Assembly (NCBI GenBank): GCA_022509025.1
Contig: JAFLUB010000009.1
Coordinates: 1 to 64,000 of the forward strand
Direction of reading: 5' to 3'
Length of the DNA stretch: 64,000 nucleotides
Source of the DNA: Oscillospiraceae bacterium
GTDB lineage: Bacteria; Bacillota; Clostridia; UBA1381
Shown: piece by piece, positions 49,600 to 59,221 of the stretch
Layout: every line of letters begins with the position of its first letter
Numbering within the stretch: the stretch's first letter is position 1
The notes under the pieces: model-generated
Told to the model about the DNA's origin: nothing
Seen by the model: the letters and a program-made list of their open reading frames with translations, nothing else
Databases searched by the model: none
Made by a program: the position numbers and the translations under genes

Positions 49600-51021
49600 A
49601 TGGCAAAACTGATTACGAAGGAACAAATGGCTGAGCAGCAAAGCTTTATAATGAAGCTGAAGCAGGAAAATATGAGCTATGCCCAGAAATACGGACACGC
49701 GCGCTTAGCTCTTACCGAAACCTACGGCTGTCAGCAGAATGAAAACGACACTGAACGCATACGCGGAATGCTTAAAGAGGCGGGATTTGAGTTTACCTTT
49801 GACAGCAATAAGGCAGACGTTGTTATATATAATACCTGCGCGGTAAGAGAAAATGCGGAGCAGAAGGTTTTTGGCAGGCTCGGAATTCTGAAGCATATCA
49901 AGGCGGAACGCCGTGATATGATAATAGGCATATGCGGCTGTATGGTGCAGCAGGAGCATATTACGGAGAAGATAAAGAGCGTGCATGACCATGTAGACCT
50001 TGTGTTCGGCACACACGCGCTTTACAAAATGCCGGAATTGCTGTATAAGGCTATGACGGAAAAAAAGACGGTTGTTGATATAGAGTCGAGTGACGGTTCT
50101 ATTGCCGAGGATATCCCGATTATGCGAGATGACACGAAAAAAGCATGGGTATCTGTAATGTATGGCTGTAATAATTTCTGCTCATACTGTATAGTGCCGT
50201 ATGTTCGCGGACGCGAAAGAAGCCGTACGCCCGAAGCGGTTATAAACGAGGTGAAGGAGCTTGTCGCGAAGGGGTGTACCGAGATTGCTCTGCTTGGTCA
50301 GAATGTCAATTCCTACGGAAAAGACCTTGATATTGAAATAGATTTTGCCGATCTTTTACGTATGGTAAACGATATTGACGGAGTTAAAAGAATACGGTTT
50401 ATGACATCGCACCCGAAGGACTTAAGTGATAAGCTGATACAGACAATGGCGGAATGTGACAAGGTGTGCAAGCAGCTTCATCTTCCGTTCCAGGCAGGCT
50501 CGGATAAAATCCTTGCCCAGATGAACAGAAAGTACACAAAGGAAGAGTACCTTCAAAAAATAGAGAAGGTGAAAAAGGCTATACCTGAAATATCACTTTC
50601 AACAGATGTGATAGTCGGATTTCCGACCGAAACAAACGAGGATTTTGAGGATACTCTTGATATTCTGAGAAAGGTGGAATTTGATAATATCTTCTCATTT
50701 ATATATTCAAGACGCGAAGGAACACCTGCCGCGAAGCTTGACTTTGTATTGACGGAGGAGGAAATCCATAATAACTTTAACCGTCTTTTGGAGGTTCAGA
50801 ATGAAATCTCAAAACGGAAAAATGAGGCGTATGTCGGACGTATTGAAGAGGTGCTTGTGGACGGCGCAAGCAAGAATGACAAGAACACACTTTCCGGAAG
50901 ATGTAAGAGTTCAAAGATAGTGAACTTTAAGGGCGATGAATCGCTCATAGGAAAATATATAAACGTAAGAATCACCGAGGCGCACACATGGAGCTTAAAC
51001 GGTGAAATTGTTACAGAATAG
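49600..51021 (+). CDS. miaB: tRNA-2-methylthio-N6-dimethylallyladenosine synthase
   Basis: MiaB is a radical SAM enzyme that adds a methylthio group to i6A37 in tRNAs; the i6A is made by MiaA, encoded downstream. The 473-residue protein has the auxiliary-cluster domain with three Cys (TYGCQQNENDTERI, VIYNTCAVRENAEQKVFGR, IIGICGCMVQ), the radical SAM motif YGCNNFCSYCIVPYVRGRERSR (CX3CX2C), and a C-terminal TRAM domain (EVLVDGASK to INVRITEAHTWSLNGEI). An AGGAGAATG site precedes the ATG. The gene order miaB, ylbF/ymcA-type, mutS, mutL, miaA matches that known from Bacillus. Confidence 0.96.
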   Translation: MAKLITKEQMAEQQSFIMKLKQENMSYAQKYGHARLALTETYGCQQNENDTERIRGMLKEAGFEFTFDSNKADVVIYNTCAVRENAEQKVFGRLGILKHIKAERRDMIIGICGCMVQQEHITEKIKSVHDHVDLVFGTHALYKMPELLYKAMTEKKTVVDIESSDGSIAEDIPIMRDDTKKAWVSVMYGCNNFCSYCIVPYVRGRERSRTPEAVINEVKELVAKGCTEIALLGQNVNSYGKDLDIEIDFADLLRMVNDIDGVKRIRFMTSHPKDLSDKLIQTMAECDKVCKQLHLPFQAGSDKILAQMNRKYTKEEYLQKIEKVKKAIPEISLSTDVIVGFPTETNEDFEDTLDILRKVEFDNIFSFIYSRREGTPAAKLDFVLTEEEIHNNFNRLLEVQNEISKRKNEAYVGRIEEVLVDGASKNDKNTLSGRCKSSKIVNFKGDESLIGKYINVRITEAHTWSLNGEIVTE

Positions 51022-51035
51022 AAAGGATAAGGAAA

Positions 51036-51416
51036 ATGAACGAAATATTTGAAAAGGCAAGAGAGCTTGGAGAACTTATACAGGCAGGCGAGGAAATGAA
51101 GAAGGTAAAGAACCTTGAAATTTTACAGGAGAATGATGACGCGGCGCAGGAATTGTTAAGAGAATTCAACATGCAGAGAATGAATCTTGCGCGTGATATG
51201 CAGTCGGGTAAGGTTTCCAGAGAGGATGCCATACAGCAGAATAACGAGGCTTTTGACGCTATGCTTGAAAAATCTGAGACAATCAAGAACTACATTGAAG
51301 CGAAAAAAGATTTCGATGCAATCGTTAACCAGGTAAATCAGATTCTTAATTTCTATATTACGGGACAAGACCCGAACTGCACGCATGATTGCAGCACCTG
51401 CGGCGGCTGCCATTAA
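51036..51416 (+). CDS. YlbF/YmcA (Ric) family protein with C-terminal Cys cluster
   Basis: The 126-residue, mostly helical protein has the Com_YlbF fold: MNEIFEKARELGELIQAGEEMKKVKNLE, then a second long helix. It ends with a short Cys-rich tail containing four Cys (CTHDCSTCGGCH). In Bacillus the paralogues RicA (YmcA) and RicF (YlbF) with RicT form a complex that binds [4Fe-4S] clusters and steers RNase Y cleavage. The position between miaB and mutS is that of ymcA. The Cys tail could supply cluster ligands. Which Ric paralogue this equals is not decidable from sequence. It is 14 bases after miaB. Confidence 0.82.
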   Translation: MNEIFEKARELGELIQAGEEMKKVKNLEILQENDDAAQELLREFNMQRMNLARDMQSGKVSREDAIQQNNEAFDAMLEKSETIKNYIEAKKDFDAIVNQVNQILNFYITGQDPNCTHDCSTCGGCH

Positions 51417-51424
51417 AAAGACTC

Positions 51425-51745
51425 ATAATTTGCCCCTATCGAATTTTTCGCCTGCACTTGCGTACCGATGTACGCGGCGGCAGACGATAAAATCCGATAT
51501 GACCTAAATTCTGAGCTTTTTAAATAATAGGGAAATAATTTGCCCCTATCGAATTTTCGCCTGCGCTTGCGTACCGATGTACGCGGCGGCAGACGATAAA
51601 ATCCGATATGACCTAAATTCTGAGCTTTTTAAATAATAGGGAAATAATTTGCCCCTATCGAATTTTCGCCTGCACTTGCGTACCGACGTACGCGGCGGCA
51701 GTCGAGAAAATCCGATATGGTCTGAATTCTGAGCTTTTTAAAATA
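51425..51745 (+). repeat. Three tandem copies of a 109-110-bp hairpin repeat
   Basis: The unit, starting ATAATTTGCCCCTATCG, begins at 51425, 51535 and 51644. Each unit folds into a long stem: TATCGAATTTTCG with CGATAAAATCCGATA, CTGC/GCAG, and an apex GCGTAC, CGAT, GTACGC. CCCTAT and ATAGGG at the unit ends can also pair. Copies 1 and 2 are almost identical; copy 3 differs at several positions, including GAC for GAT in the loop. This fills the 350-base gap between the YlbF-family gene and mutS. The array contains no spacers and is not CRISPR. Confidence 0.88.
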
Positions 51746-51765
51746 GATAAAAGGAGACAATAAAG

Positions 51766-54363
51766 ATGCCAAAAGAGCAAATGACTCCGATGATGGTACA
51801 ATATCTGAAAACGAAAGAGGAATACCCGGACAGTATTTTATTTTACCGTCTGGGTGATTTCTATGAGATGTTTTTTGATGATGCGATAAAAGCGTCAAGA
51901 GAGCTTGAAATAACGCTGACGGGGAAGGACTGCGGACTAAGTGAGCGCGCGCCGATGTGCGGCGTGCCTTTTCATAGCGCTTCGGTTTATATTGCGAAGC
52001 TGATTGAAAAGGGCTATAAGGTTGCCATATGCGAGCAGGTAGAAGACCCGAAAATGGCGAAGGGGATAGTAAAGCGCGAGGTTATACGCGTTGTAACTCC
52101 CGGAACGGTTGTTGATGAGGAGCTGCTTGATGAAAAGACAAATAATTATCTTGCGGTTATATACGGTAAGGATGACACATACGGCTTTGCTGTATCTGAT
52201 ATCTCTACGGGTGAAATGTACACCACACAAATTCAGGGCGCTGATGAAATAATGAGCGAGATTGCGCGCTATGAGCCTAAAGAAATAATTATAAACAGCG
52301 GCGCGGCGGAAAGAATTGCCGGACAGATAGAGCTTCGTTTCAGAATATGCCCCAATGAAAGCGGCGATGAATTTTTTGAAAATACGTATTATGAAAGCAA
52401 AATATTGCACCAGTTTTCAAAAGAAGCATTACAGGATATAAAGCTTCATGATAAGCCGTATGCACTGTACGCATCGGGCGCAATGCTCACGTATTTAGAG
52501 CATACCCAGAAAACAAGCCTTACATATCTTAATACCATCACAACGTATGAAACGAATCAGTACATGGATATTGATATAAACACGCGCCGTAATCTTGAAA
52601 TCACTGAAACCATGCGCGATAAGACAAAAAAAGGCTCGCTTTTATGGGTGCTGGACAATACACAGACCTCGATGGGCGCGCGTCTTTTAAAGCAATGGGT
52701 GGAGAAGCCGCTTATAAACACGGTGGAGATAAACAAGCGTCTTTACTCCGTTAAAGAGCTTCATGATAATATGATTCTCCGTGACGACCTTACCTCGGCT
52801 CTTTCGGGAACCTATGACATATCAAGAATAATAAGCCGTTTGTCACTGGGAACGGTTACGCCGAGGGATTTAATCGCGCTTAAAATGACGCTTTTAAAGC
52901 TTCCTGAACTGGAATATGTTTTAAGCTCTGTAAAGTCGCCTATGCTTAGCGAAATGCGTAAGAATTTTGACCTGCTGGAGGATGTCGCGTCACTGCTTGA
53001 GAGAGCGATTGCAGATGAACCTTCGGCTTTCCTGCGTGATGGTAACGTCATAAAAGAAGGATTTCACGAAGAAATTGATAAATTGCGCCGTGCTATGCGC
53101 GATGGAAAACAGTGGCTTGCATCGGTTGAAAACGAGGAGAAGGAGAAAACAGGCATTTCCAAATTGAAGGTTGGATATAACAAGGTGTTCGGCTACTATA
53201 TTGAGGTGACAAAGTCGAACATAAAGGATGTGCCTGATTACTACATAAGAAAACAGACGCTTGCAAACTGCGAAAGATATATAACGCCGAAGCTTAAAGA
53301 AATTGAAAATACAATACTCGGCGCGTCAGAGAGAGTTCTGACGCTGGAAAGCTATGTGTTTGAACAGGTACGCTCTGAAGTGGCAAAGAAAATTGAACGC
53401 TTAAAAAGAGCGGCGGCTATAATAGCGAAAGCAGACACTTTATTATCGCTTGCTATTGCCGCGGCAAAGAATAATTATGCTATGCCTGAGGTGACTGAAA
53501 ACGGCAGAATAGAAATATCAGACGGCAGACACCCTGTTGTTGAGAAAATGTCGAGAAAGACGATGTTTGTCCCTAATGACACGCATCTTAATACTGATGA
53601 CGACAGAATGCTTATCATAACAGGACCTAATATGGCGGGTAAGTCCACATATATGCGTCAGGTTGCTCTGATAACGCTTATGGCGCAGATAGGAAGCTTT
53701 GTTCCCGCGGCATCGGCGCAGATAGGAGTTGTGGACAAGATTTTCACGCGTGTCGGCGCATCTGATGATATCGCGTCAGGTCAGAGCACGTTCATGCTTG
53801 AAATGACAGAAGTAAGCCACATCTTAAAGAATGCAACGGAAAAATCGCTTATTATACTGGATGAAATAGGACGCGGCACGAGTACCTTTGACGGACTTTC
53901 AATAGCATGGTCTGTGGTAGAGTATGTTCATAATAAGCGTAAAATCGGCGCTAAGACACTTTTTGCTACTCATTATCACGAGCTGACCGAGCTTGAAAAC
54001 GAGCTTGAGGGTGTGAAGAACTACCGTATTGCCGTAAAGAAACGCGGTGATGATATAACATTTTTGCGAAAAATTGTTCGCGGCGGCGCAGATGACAGCT
54101 ACGGTATTGAAGTGGCTGCTCTCGCGGGTGTGCCTAAGGAAGTTATAAACGGCGCAAAAAAGATTTTAAGCCGTATAGAAAATAATGAGGAAGTTGCAGA
54201 GCATACGAAGAAGGCTCCGGAAATTACAAATCAGATTGGATTTGCGGATAATGCCGCAAGTGAAATTAAAGAAGAGCTTAAAAATATGGATGTGACTACA
54301 TTCACGCCTATTGAGGCCATGAATAAGCTTTATGAGCTTGCCCAAAAAGCAAAGGAAATCTGA
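51766..54363 (+). CDS. mutS: DNA mismatch repair protein MutS
   Basis: MutS recognises mismatches and recruits MutL. The 865-residue protein has the mismatch-reading LFYRLGDFYEMFFDDA (Phe-x-Glu), the connector and lever domains, the ATPase site ITGPNMAGKSTYMRQVALI (Walker A), TEVSHILKNATEKSLIILDEIGRGTSTFDGLSIAW (Walker B), ATHYHELTEL, and a C-terminal helical region. The length is typical of MutS1. An AAAAGGAG site precedes the ATG. The upstream structured repeat array lies in the 5' region of the gene. Confidence 0.97.
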   Translation: MPKEQMTPMMVQYLKTKEEYPDSILFYRLGDFYEMFFDDAIKASRELEITLTGKDCGLSERAPMCGVPFHSASVYIAKLIEKGYKVAICEQVEDPKMAKGIVKREVIRVVTPGTVVDEELLDEKTNNYLAVIYGKDDTYGFAVSDISTGEMYTTQIQGADEIMSEIARYEPKEIIINSGAAERIAGQIELRFRICPNESGDEFFENTYYESKILHQFSKEALQDIKLHDKPYALYASGAMLTYLEHTQKTSLTYLNTITTYETNQYMDIDINTRRNLEITETMRDKTKKGSLLWVLDNTQTSMGARLLKQWVEKPLINTVEINKRLYSVKELHDNMILRDDLTSALSGTYDISRIISRLSLGTVTPRDLIALKMTLLKLPELEYVLSSVKSPMLSEMRKNFDLLEDVASLLERAIADEPSAFLRDGNVIKEGFHEEIDKLRRAMRDGKQWLASVENEEKEKTGISKLKVGYNKVFGYYIEVTKSNIKDVPDYYIRKQTLANCERYITPKLKEIENTILGASERVLTLESYVFEQVRSEVAKKIERLKRAAAIIAKADTLLSLAIAAAKNNYAMPEVTENGRIEISDGRHPVVEKMSRKTMFVPNDTHLNTDDDRMLIITGPNMAGKSTYMRQVALITLMAQIGSFVPAASAQIGVVDKIFTRVGASDDIASGQSTFMLEMTEVSHILKNATEKSLIILDEIGRGTSTFDGLSIAWSVVEYVHNKRKIGAKTLFATHYHELTELENELEGVKNYRIAVKKRGDDITFLRKIVRGGADDSYGIEVAALAGVPKEVINGAKKILSRIENNEEVAEHTKKAPEITNQIGFADNAASEIKEELKNMDVTTFTPIEAMNKLYELAQKAKEI

Positions 54364-54391
54364 TAGGATACATGAAAGGGACATAAAAACA

Positions 54392-56368
54392 ATGGGTAAA
54401 ATTCATATATTAGATACCGAGGTTTCAAATAAGATAGCCGCGGGCGAGGTTGTTGAACGTCCCGCGAGCGTTATCAAGGAGCTTGTCGAAAACAGTATTG
54501 ACGCGTCGGCAAGCCTTATAACAGTTGAAATAAAAAAAGGCGGCAGCACATATATGCGCGTCAGTGATAACGGAACCGGCATGAGCGCCGATGACGCTAA
54601 GATATGCTTTCTTCGTCATGCGACGAGCAAGGTGGAAACGAGCGATGACCTTGACGCTATCTATACATTGGGTTTCCGCGGCGAGGCGCTTTCCAGCATA
54701 GGAGCGGTTTCGGAGGTAGAGCTTTATACAAAGCGTGTTGAGGATGAAACCGGTGTTTGCGTAACATGCAGAGGCGGTGAAATACTTTCCTCAGACGAGG
54801 CGGGTATACCGGAGGGAACTTCGATTACAGTGGAAAATCTGTTTTTCAATACTCCGGCAAGACGTAAATTTCTTAAGAAGGATGCTACTGAGACGGGATA
54901 TATAACAGATATAATGACGAGGTTTGTTTTTGCGCATCCTGAGATTTCATTCAAGCTGATAGTGGATGATAAGGAAAAATTGTTTTCTCCCGGTGACAGC
55001 TCACTTAAAAACGCGGTATACACCGCATACGGTAAGGACTATGCAAACGGTACTATACCGGTGGAGTATGAAAATAGCGGTATAAAGCTTACGGGACTTA
55101 TCGGAAAAGGCACTCTTGCAAGACCTAAGAGAAACTATCAAAGTTTTTTTGTTAACAGAAGATATATAAACAGCAGGACTATCATTGCGGCGTTGGAAAA
55201 TGCGTATAAAAATCAGATAATGATAGGCAAATTCCCAATGGCGGTATTGAATATTGAGATAGAACCGTCGCAAATTGATATAAACGTGCATCCAACTAAG
55301 CTGGAAGTCAAATTCTCTGACGAAAAGGCGATATATGACACCGTGTATTACGGAGTAAAGAGCGCGCTATATGCAATACCGAATGTTCCGAAGATTGAAA
55401 GGAATGAGGCAAAGGAAGAAAAGCCGTTTAAAACAGAGGAATTTAAACGCGACGAGAGTAAGGAACAGCTTACCCTGTCCGATATGGCTGATGCGCTTCC
55501 TAAAAATATGATGAGACGTCCCGAGACTCCGTCATATAACCCGCGTGAAAATCATTTTCTGAAGAAAAGCGAAAATATAAAAGATAATAGGGACACTAAA
55601 ATCGCTGCAAAAAAACCGCAGCCGATACCGGAAATAAAAAAGAGAGATTCATTTGATGAAATTCCTGTTTGGCAAAGCGCTTCTCTGGCAACTCCACCAA
55701 AAAAGCAGGAGCCGATTTTCCCTGTGAAGGACATTAAGGAAACAGCGCCGGTTGAGGAATATAATGAAAGCAACGAAACAGTATTCACGGATGAATATTT
55801 TGAAATAGTCGGCCAGGTATTTAATTCATTCATAATAGCCGAGAAGGGCGATGAAATGATGTTCATTGACCAGCACGCGGCGCATGAAAGACTCAAATAT
55901 GAGGAGCTTCTCAGTGAAATTAAGGAGAGACCTATTCTTTCCCAGATGCTTATTGAGCCTGTGATTGTAAATCTCGCGCCGGGTGAAATGTCCGCGTATC
56001 GTGATAATAAACAGCTTTTTGATAAAATGGGTTTTGAAGCGGAGGAGTTTGGCGATGACTCCGTGATAGTCAGATGCGCGCCCGGAGAGGTTGAAATGGG
56101 TGAGGTTGAACCGCTGCTGCTTGAGCTTATTGCGCAGAGTGAGGAATTAAAGAAGGAGCTTATAACAGATAAATATCAGAGACTGCTTTATACTATCGCC
56201 TGTAAGTCAGCAGTTAAGGCTAATATGAAAATGAGTACAATGGAAATGGAAGCGCTCGTGAGAAACGTCTTAAGGCTCAAAAATATCAACACCTGTCCGC
56301 ACGGCAGACCGATTATTATCACAATGAGCAAAAAGGAAATCGAAAAGGAGTTTAAGAGAATTGTCTGA
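54392..56368 (+). CDS. mutL: DNA mismatch repair protein MutL with endonuclease motif
   Basis: The 658-residue protein has the GHKL ATPase motifs KIAAGEVVERPASVIKELVENSIDA, VSDNGTGM and TLGFRGEALSSIGAV. A proline/lysine-rich linker runs from about 345 to 460, and a C-terminal domain follows with DQHAAHERLKYEE, the metal-dependent nicking motif found in MutL of bacteria without MutH, plus the zinc-associated CPHGRPIIITM near the end. The ATG at 54392 follows GAAAGGGAC; the frame is open further upstream but that overlaps mutS. It overlaps miaA by 8 bases. Confidence 0.96.
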   Translation: MGKIHILDTEVSNKIAAGEVVERPASVIKELVENSIDASASLITVEIKKGGSTYMRVSDNGTGMSADDAKICFLRHATSKVETSDDLDAIYTLGFRGEALSSIGAVSEVELYTKRVEDETGVCVTCRGGEILSSDEAGIPEGTSITVENLFFNTPARRKFLKKDATETGYITDIMTRFVFAHPEISFKLIVDDKEKLFSPGDSSLKNAVYTAYGKDYANGTIPVEYENSGIKLTGLIGKGTLARPKRNYQSFFVNRRYINSRTIIAALENAYKNQIMIGKFPMAVLNIEIEPSQIDINVHPTKLEVKFSDEKAIYDTVYYGVKSALYAIPNVPKIERNEAKEEKPFKTEEFKRDESKEQLTLSDMADALPKNMMRRPETPSYNPRENHFLKKSENIKDNRDTKIAAKKPQPIPEIKKRDSFDEIPVWQSASLATPPKKQEPIFPVKDIKETAPVEEYNESNETVFTDEYFEIVGQVFNSFIIAEKGDEMMFIDQHAAHERLKYEELLSEIKERPILSQMLIEPVIVNLAPGEMSAYRDNKQLFDKMGFEAEEFGDDSVIVRCAPGEVEMGEVEPLLLELIAQSEELKKELITDKYQRLLYTIACKSAVKANMKMSTMEMEALVRNVLRLKNINTCPHGRPIIITMSKKEIEKEFKRIV

Positions 56369-57299
56369 AATCCCACTTATAGTTGTGGCAGGTCCTACTG
56401 CCTCAGGTAAAACAGGACTTGCTATAGAAATCGCGAATTACACAGACGGCGAAATAGTCAGCGCGGACAGTATGCAGATATATAAGTATATGGATATAGG
56501 TTCAGCAAAGCCTACTCAGAAGGAAAGGGCAAGAGCTGTTCATCATCTGATAGACTTTGTTGACCCTAAGTCTGATTTCAGTGTCGCGGATTATACCGTT
56601 CTGGCGCATGATATAATAGCGGACATAACGCGCCGTGGCAAGATGGCGGTAATGGTCGGAGGCACGGGACTCTATATAAATTCTGTGGTAAATGACGTAA
56701 CATTCGGAGAAACAGACACAGATTATGAACTGAGAGAAAAGCTTATGAATGAAGCGCAGGAAAAAGGAAGCGATTATTTGCTTCATATGCTCAGGGAATT
56801 TGACGAGGTATCAGCAAACAGGCTTCATCCGAATAATTTAAGGCGGATAATCCGCGCGATTGAGTTTTATAAGACCACAGGCAAGCCTATTTCCGAGCAT
56901 CAGGAGGAAACGAAGAAAAAGAAGAGCAGATATAATCCTCTTATGATGTGTATAGATTGGGACAGACAGGTTCTGTATGACAGGATAAACCAAAGAGTTG
57001 ATATAATGCTTCGGGAAGGACTTGTAGACGAGGTGAGACGTCTTCAGGAAATGGGCTTAACAAGAGATATGAATTCCATGAAGGGGATAGGATATAAGGA
57101 AACTATGGACTACCTTGACGGTTCGGTTACACTTGACGAGGCGGCGGAGGCGATAAAACAGAATTCGCGCCGTTACGCAAAGCGGCAGCTCACATGGTTT
57201 CGGCGTGATGAAAGGATACATTATCTGAACAGTGATAATGCATTTGAAGAAGCAAAAAAATTGATTGATGATTTTTTAAATAAAAAACAGGGACACTAA
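56361..57299 (+). CDS. miaA: tRNA dimethylallyltransferase
   Basis: MiaA adds the isopentenyl group to A37 of tRNAs that read UNN codons, making the substrate of MiaB. The 312-residue protein has VVAGPTASGKTGLAIEIA (P-loop), GEIVSADSMQIYKYMDIGSAKPT, VGGTGLYINSVV, NPLMMCIDWDRQVLYDRINQRVD and GIGYKE. It begins with a TTG at 56361, 10 bases after AAAAGGAG, within the end of mutL, so translation is coupled. It ends in a palindromic terminator that also covers its stop codon. Confidence 0.95.
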   Translation: MSEIPLIVVAGPTASGKTGLAIEIANYTDGEIVSADSMQIYKYMDIGSAKPTQKERARAVHHLIDFVDPKSDFSVADYTVLAHDIIADITRRGKMAVMVGGTGLYINSVVNDVTFGETDTDYELREKLMNEAQEKGSDYLLHMLREFDEVSANRLHPNNLRRIIRAIEFYKTTGKPISEHQEETKKKKSRYNPLMMCIDWDRQVLYDRINQRVDIMLREGLVDEVRRLQEMGLTRDMNSMKGIGYKETMDYLDGSVTLDEAAEAIKQNSRRYAKRQLTWFRRDERIHYLNSDNAFEEAKKLIDDFLNKKQGH

Positions 57300-57320
57300 A
57301 TATTTAGTGTCCCTGTTTTT
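57283..57320. terminator. Bidirectional terminator between miaA and dacF
   Basis: AAAAACAGGGACACTAAA (57283-57300) pairs perfectly with TTTAGTGTCCCTGTTTTT (57303-57320). The A/T ends give U tails on both strands. Confidence 0.88.
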
Positions 57321-57330
57321 TCGTTAATCA

Positions 57331-59019
57331 TTATTTTCTGTATCGTGAATTTGAGCCTTTCGTTTCCCTGTCAACGCGTTCCGTGCGTGACGCGTTTCTG
57401 TTCGGAGTGCGTTTGCCTGTTTCATTATCAGGGAAGTTGTGCTGTCTTTGACGTTTTAACTGTTGTATTCTCTTTTGTCTTTCAATCTTCTTTTTTCTCT
57501 GACGCGCAAACATCATTATAAGAATGAGTATAATAACCGGCACAAAGAAGAATGGGCTTATTATAACTTTGAGAATAATATGGAAAATATGAAGAAGATT
57601 ATTTCTTTCAACATCGTTTGTCGCTATAAGATTTGCAGAGCCTACGGGAATGTCATTGTAGTAATATGTTACAGTGCCCAGTGTGTCCCCCTTTGTGATT
57701 GGCGCGGCAATCTTTTCGGGCATATCGAATACGGGTTTTACCAGATCTGCATTTCCATCCTTGTTGGAAATAAGCGCTGACACATCCGCATCGACTGTAA
57801 TAGCGACCCGCATATCATTTTTTGCCTCATAAACCTTGGAATCGTTGACTATATCGCCAACGGTGGCAAGCGTCTTGTTCGCATAATTATCAAATCCGAA
57901 ATCAAACAGATGTCTTGAATCGACATATGAATATGCCTGCTCTTTAGTGTCAACATTGGCACAGTTCATTACAACTGCCATAAGTTCCGTTCCGTCATAT
58001 GCTGCCGCAGAAACAAGACAATAACCTGCCTGAGATGTAGAGCCTGTTTTTATGCCTATTGCGGGCGGATAATAATGGTAAGTTGAGCGTATTGTGGACA
58101 GGAAGAGGTTTGTGTTTGTGAGTATACGCTCTGTTGTGTATTTATTTGTAGGATCGATGTGATAATTTACTGTTTTTACTATCTCACGGAACTGTTCATT
58201 TTTCATTGCGTACTTTGCAAGAATTGCAATATCGCGCGCTGTGGTATAATGATTATCGTCATGAGCGCCGCATGGATTTACAAAGTGTGTGCCGGTCATT
58301 CCAAGCTCCTGAGCCTTTTGGTTCATCACATTTGCAAAACCTTCTATTGAACCTGCCAGATGAACAGCTATTACATTTGCGGCATCGTTAGCGCTGTGTA
58401 TAAGCATACCGTTAACAAGCTGTTCCATAGTAAGCTCTTCGCCGACTAATATACCCATCGCGCTGTCCTCAAGGGTGATAGTTTTAAGCGCATCGTATGT
58501 TGCTGTCACAGTATCGCTCATATTTCCCATTTCAAGTGCAAGTATACCTGTCATGATTTTTGTGACGCTGGCAGGATAAACCTGCTTGTCCAGATTCTTG
58601 CTGTATAAAACACGACCTGAACCCATATCCATGAGCAGGGCAGATTCTGCGTGAGAAACGTCAGGAGGAGTAAGAGTAGGATCCTCCATTGTCATTCCGG
58701 CTTCAAGCTGTGTGCTTGCGGTACTGGATGTTGTATTCTCTGTATTGGATTCTGATTCACTGTCTTCATCATCAGACTCACTATCCTCGTTTTCCTCATC
58801 GTCCTCATCTTCGTTATCGTCTTTATTATTATCCTGTTTTTTTGGCGCAGGAGTTACAGTTTCACCGTCAGAATTTACTGTTTTCGTTGTCCCGTCAGGA
58901 GAAGTAACGGTCGATGTCTGGTTGTCGGGAGTAGGGGACGGGGCCGCGAACGAATATGAGAGCGGTGCCAAAATCGTAAATACGGCGATAATCAAAGATA
59001 TAATCTTTTTCCTATTCAT
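57331..59019 (-). CDS. dacF: D-alanyl-D-alanine carboxypeptidase, DacF-type
   Basis: The 562-residue protein has a signal peptide (ending at about 25), an acidic low-complexity spacer of about 85 residues rich in Asp, Glu, Ser and Thr, and a serine peptidase S11 domain. The domain contains YPASVTKIMTGILALEMG (Ser-x-x-Lys), HSANDAANVIAVH (Ser-x-Asn) and IGIKTGSTSQAGYCLVSA (Lys-Thr-Gly). A C-terminal PBP5-like beta domain, a final membrane helix (about 475-500) and a strongly basic tail follow. It trims peptidoglycan pentapeptides; DacF of Bacillus acts in spore cortex formation. The acidic spacer and basic tail are extensions beyond the family core. Confidence 0.9.
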   Translation of the reverse strand: MNRKKIISLIIAVFTILAPLSYSFAAPSPTPDNQTSTVTSPDGTTKTVNSDGETVTPAPKKQDNNKDDNEDEDDEENEDSESDDEDSESESNTENTTSSTASTQLEAGMTMEDPTLTPPDVSHAESALLMDMGSGRVLYSKNLDKQVYPASVTKIMTGILALEMGNMSDTVTATYDALKTITLEDSAMGILVGEELTMEQLVNGMLIHSANDAANVIAVHLAGSIEGFANVMNQKAQELGMTGTHFVNPCGAHDDNHYTTARDIAILAKYAMKNEQFREIVKTVNYHIDPTNKYTTERILTNTNLFLSTIRSTYHYYPPAIGIKTGSTSQAGYCLVSAAAYDGTELMAVVMNCANVDTKEQAYSYVDSRHLFDFGFDNYANKTLATVGDIVNDSKVYEAKNDMRVAITVDADVSALISNKDGNADLVKPVFDMPEKIAAPITKGDTLGTVTYYYNDIPVGSANLIATNDVERNNLLHIFHIILKVIISPFFFVPVIILILIMMFARQRKKKIERQKRIQQLKRQRQHNFPDNETGKRTPNRNASRTERVDRETKGSNSRYRK

Positions 59020-59162
59020 TATTTAATCATTGCCTCCATAAAAAATATCAAAAATATTGTCTGTTTTACTATTATACCGAAATAAAGATTACAATACAAT
59101 AAAATTTTCGTTAAATTTGTAAAATAATATCATGAAAAATATGAAGAAATTAACAACTATTA

Positions 59163-59190
59163 TTGAAAATTCGTAAAAATATGGTATACT
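59163..59190 (+). promoter_or_regulatory. Sigma-A promoter of the comEA gene
   Basis: TTGAAA (59163-59168) and TATACT (59185-59190) are spaced by 16 bp. Confidence 0.55.
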
Positions 59191-59221
59191 ATATATATAG
59201 ATAAAGCATGAGGTACAAAAG

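Noticed and set aside
51425-51745. CRISPR array
   Set aside because: The 110-bp units are repeated completely with no unique spacers, and no cas genes are present. The same holds for the 98-bp array at 20703.
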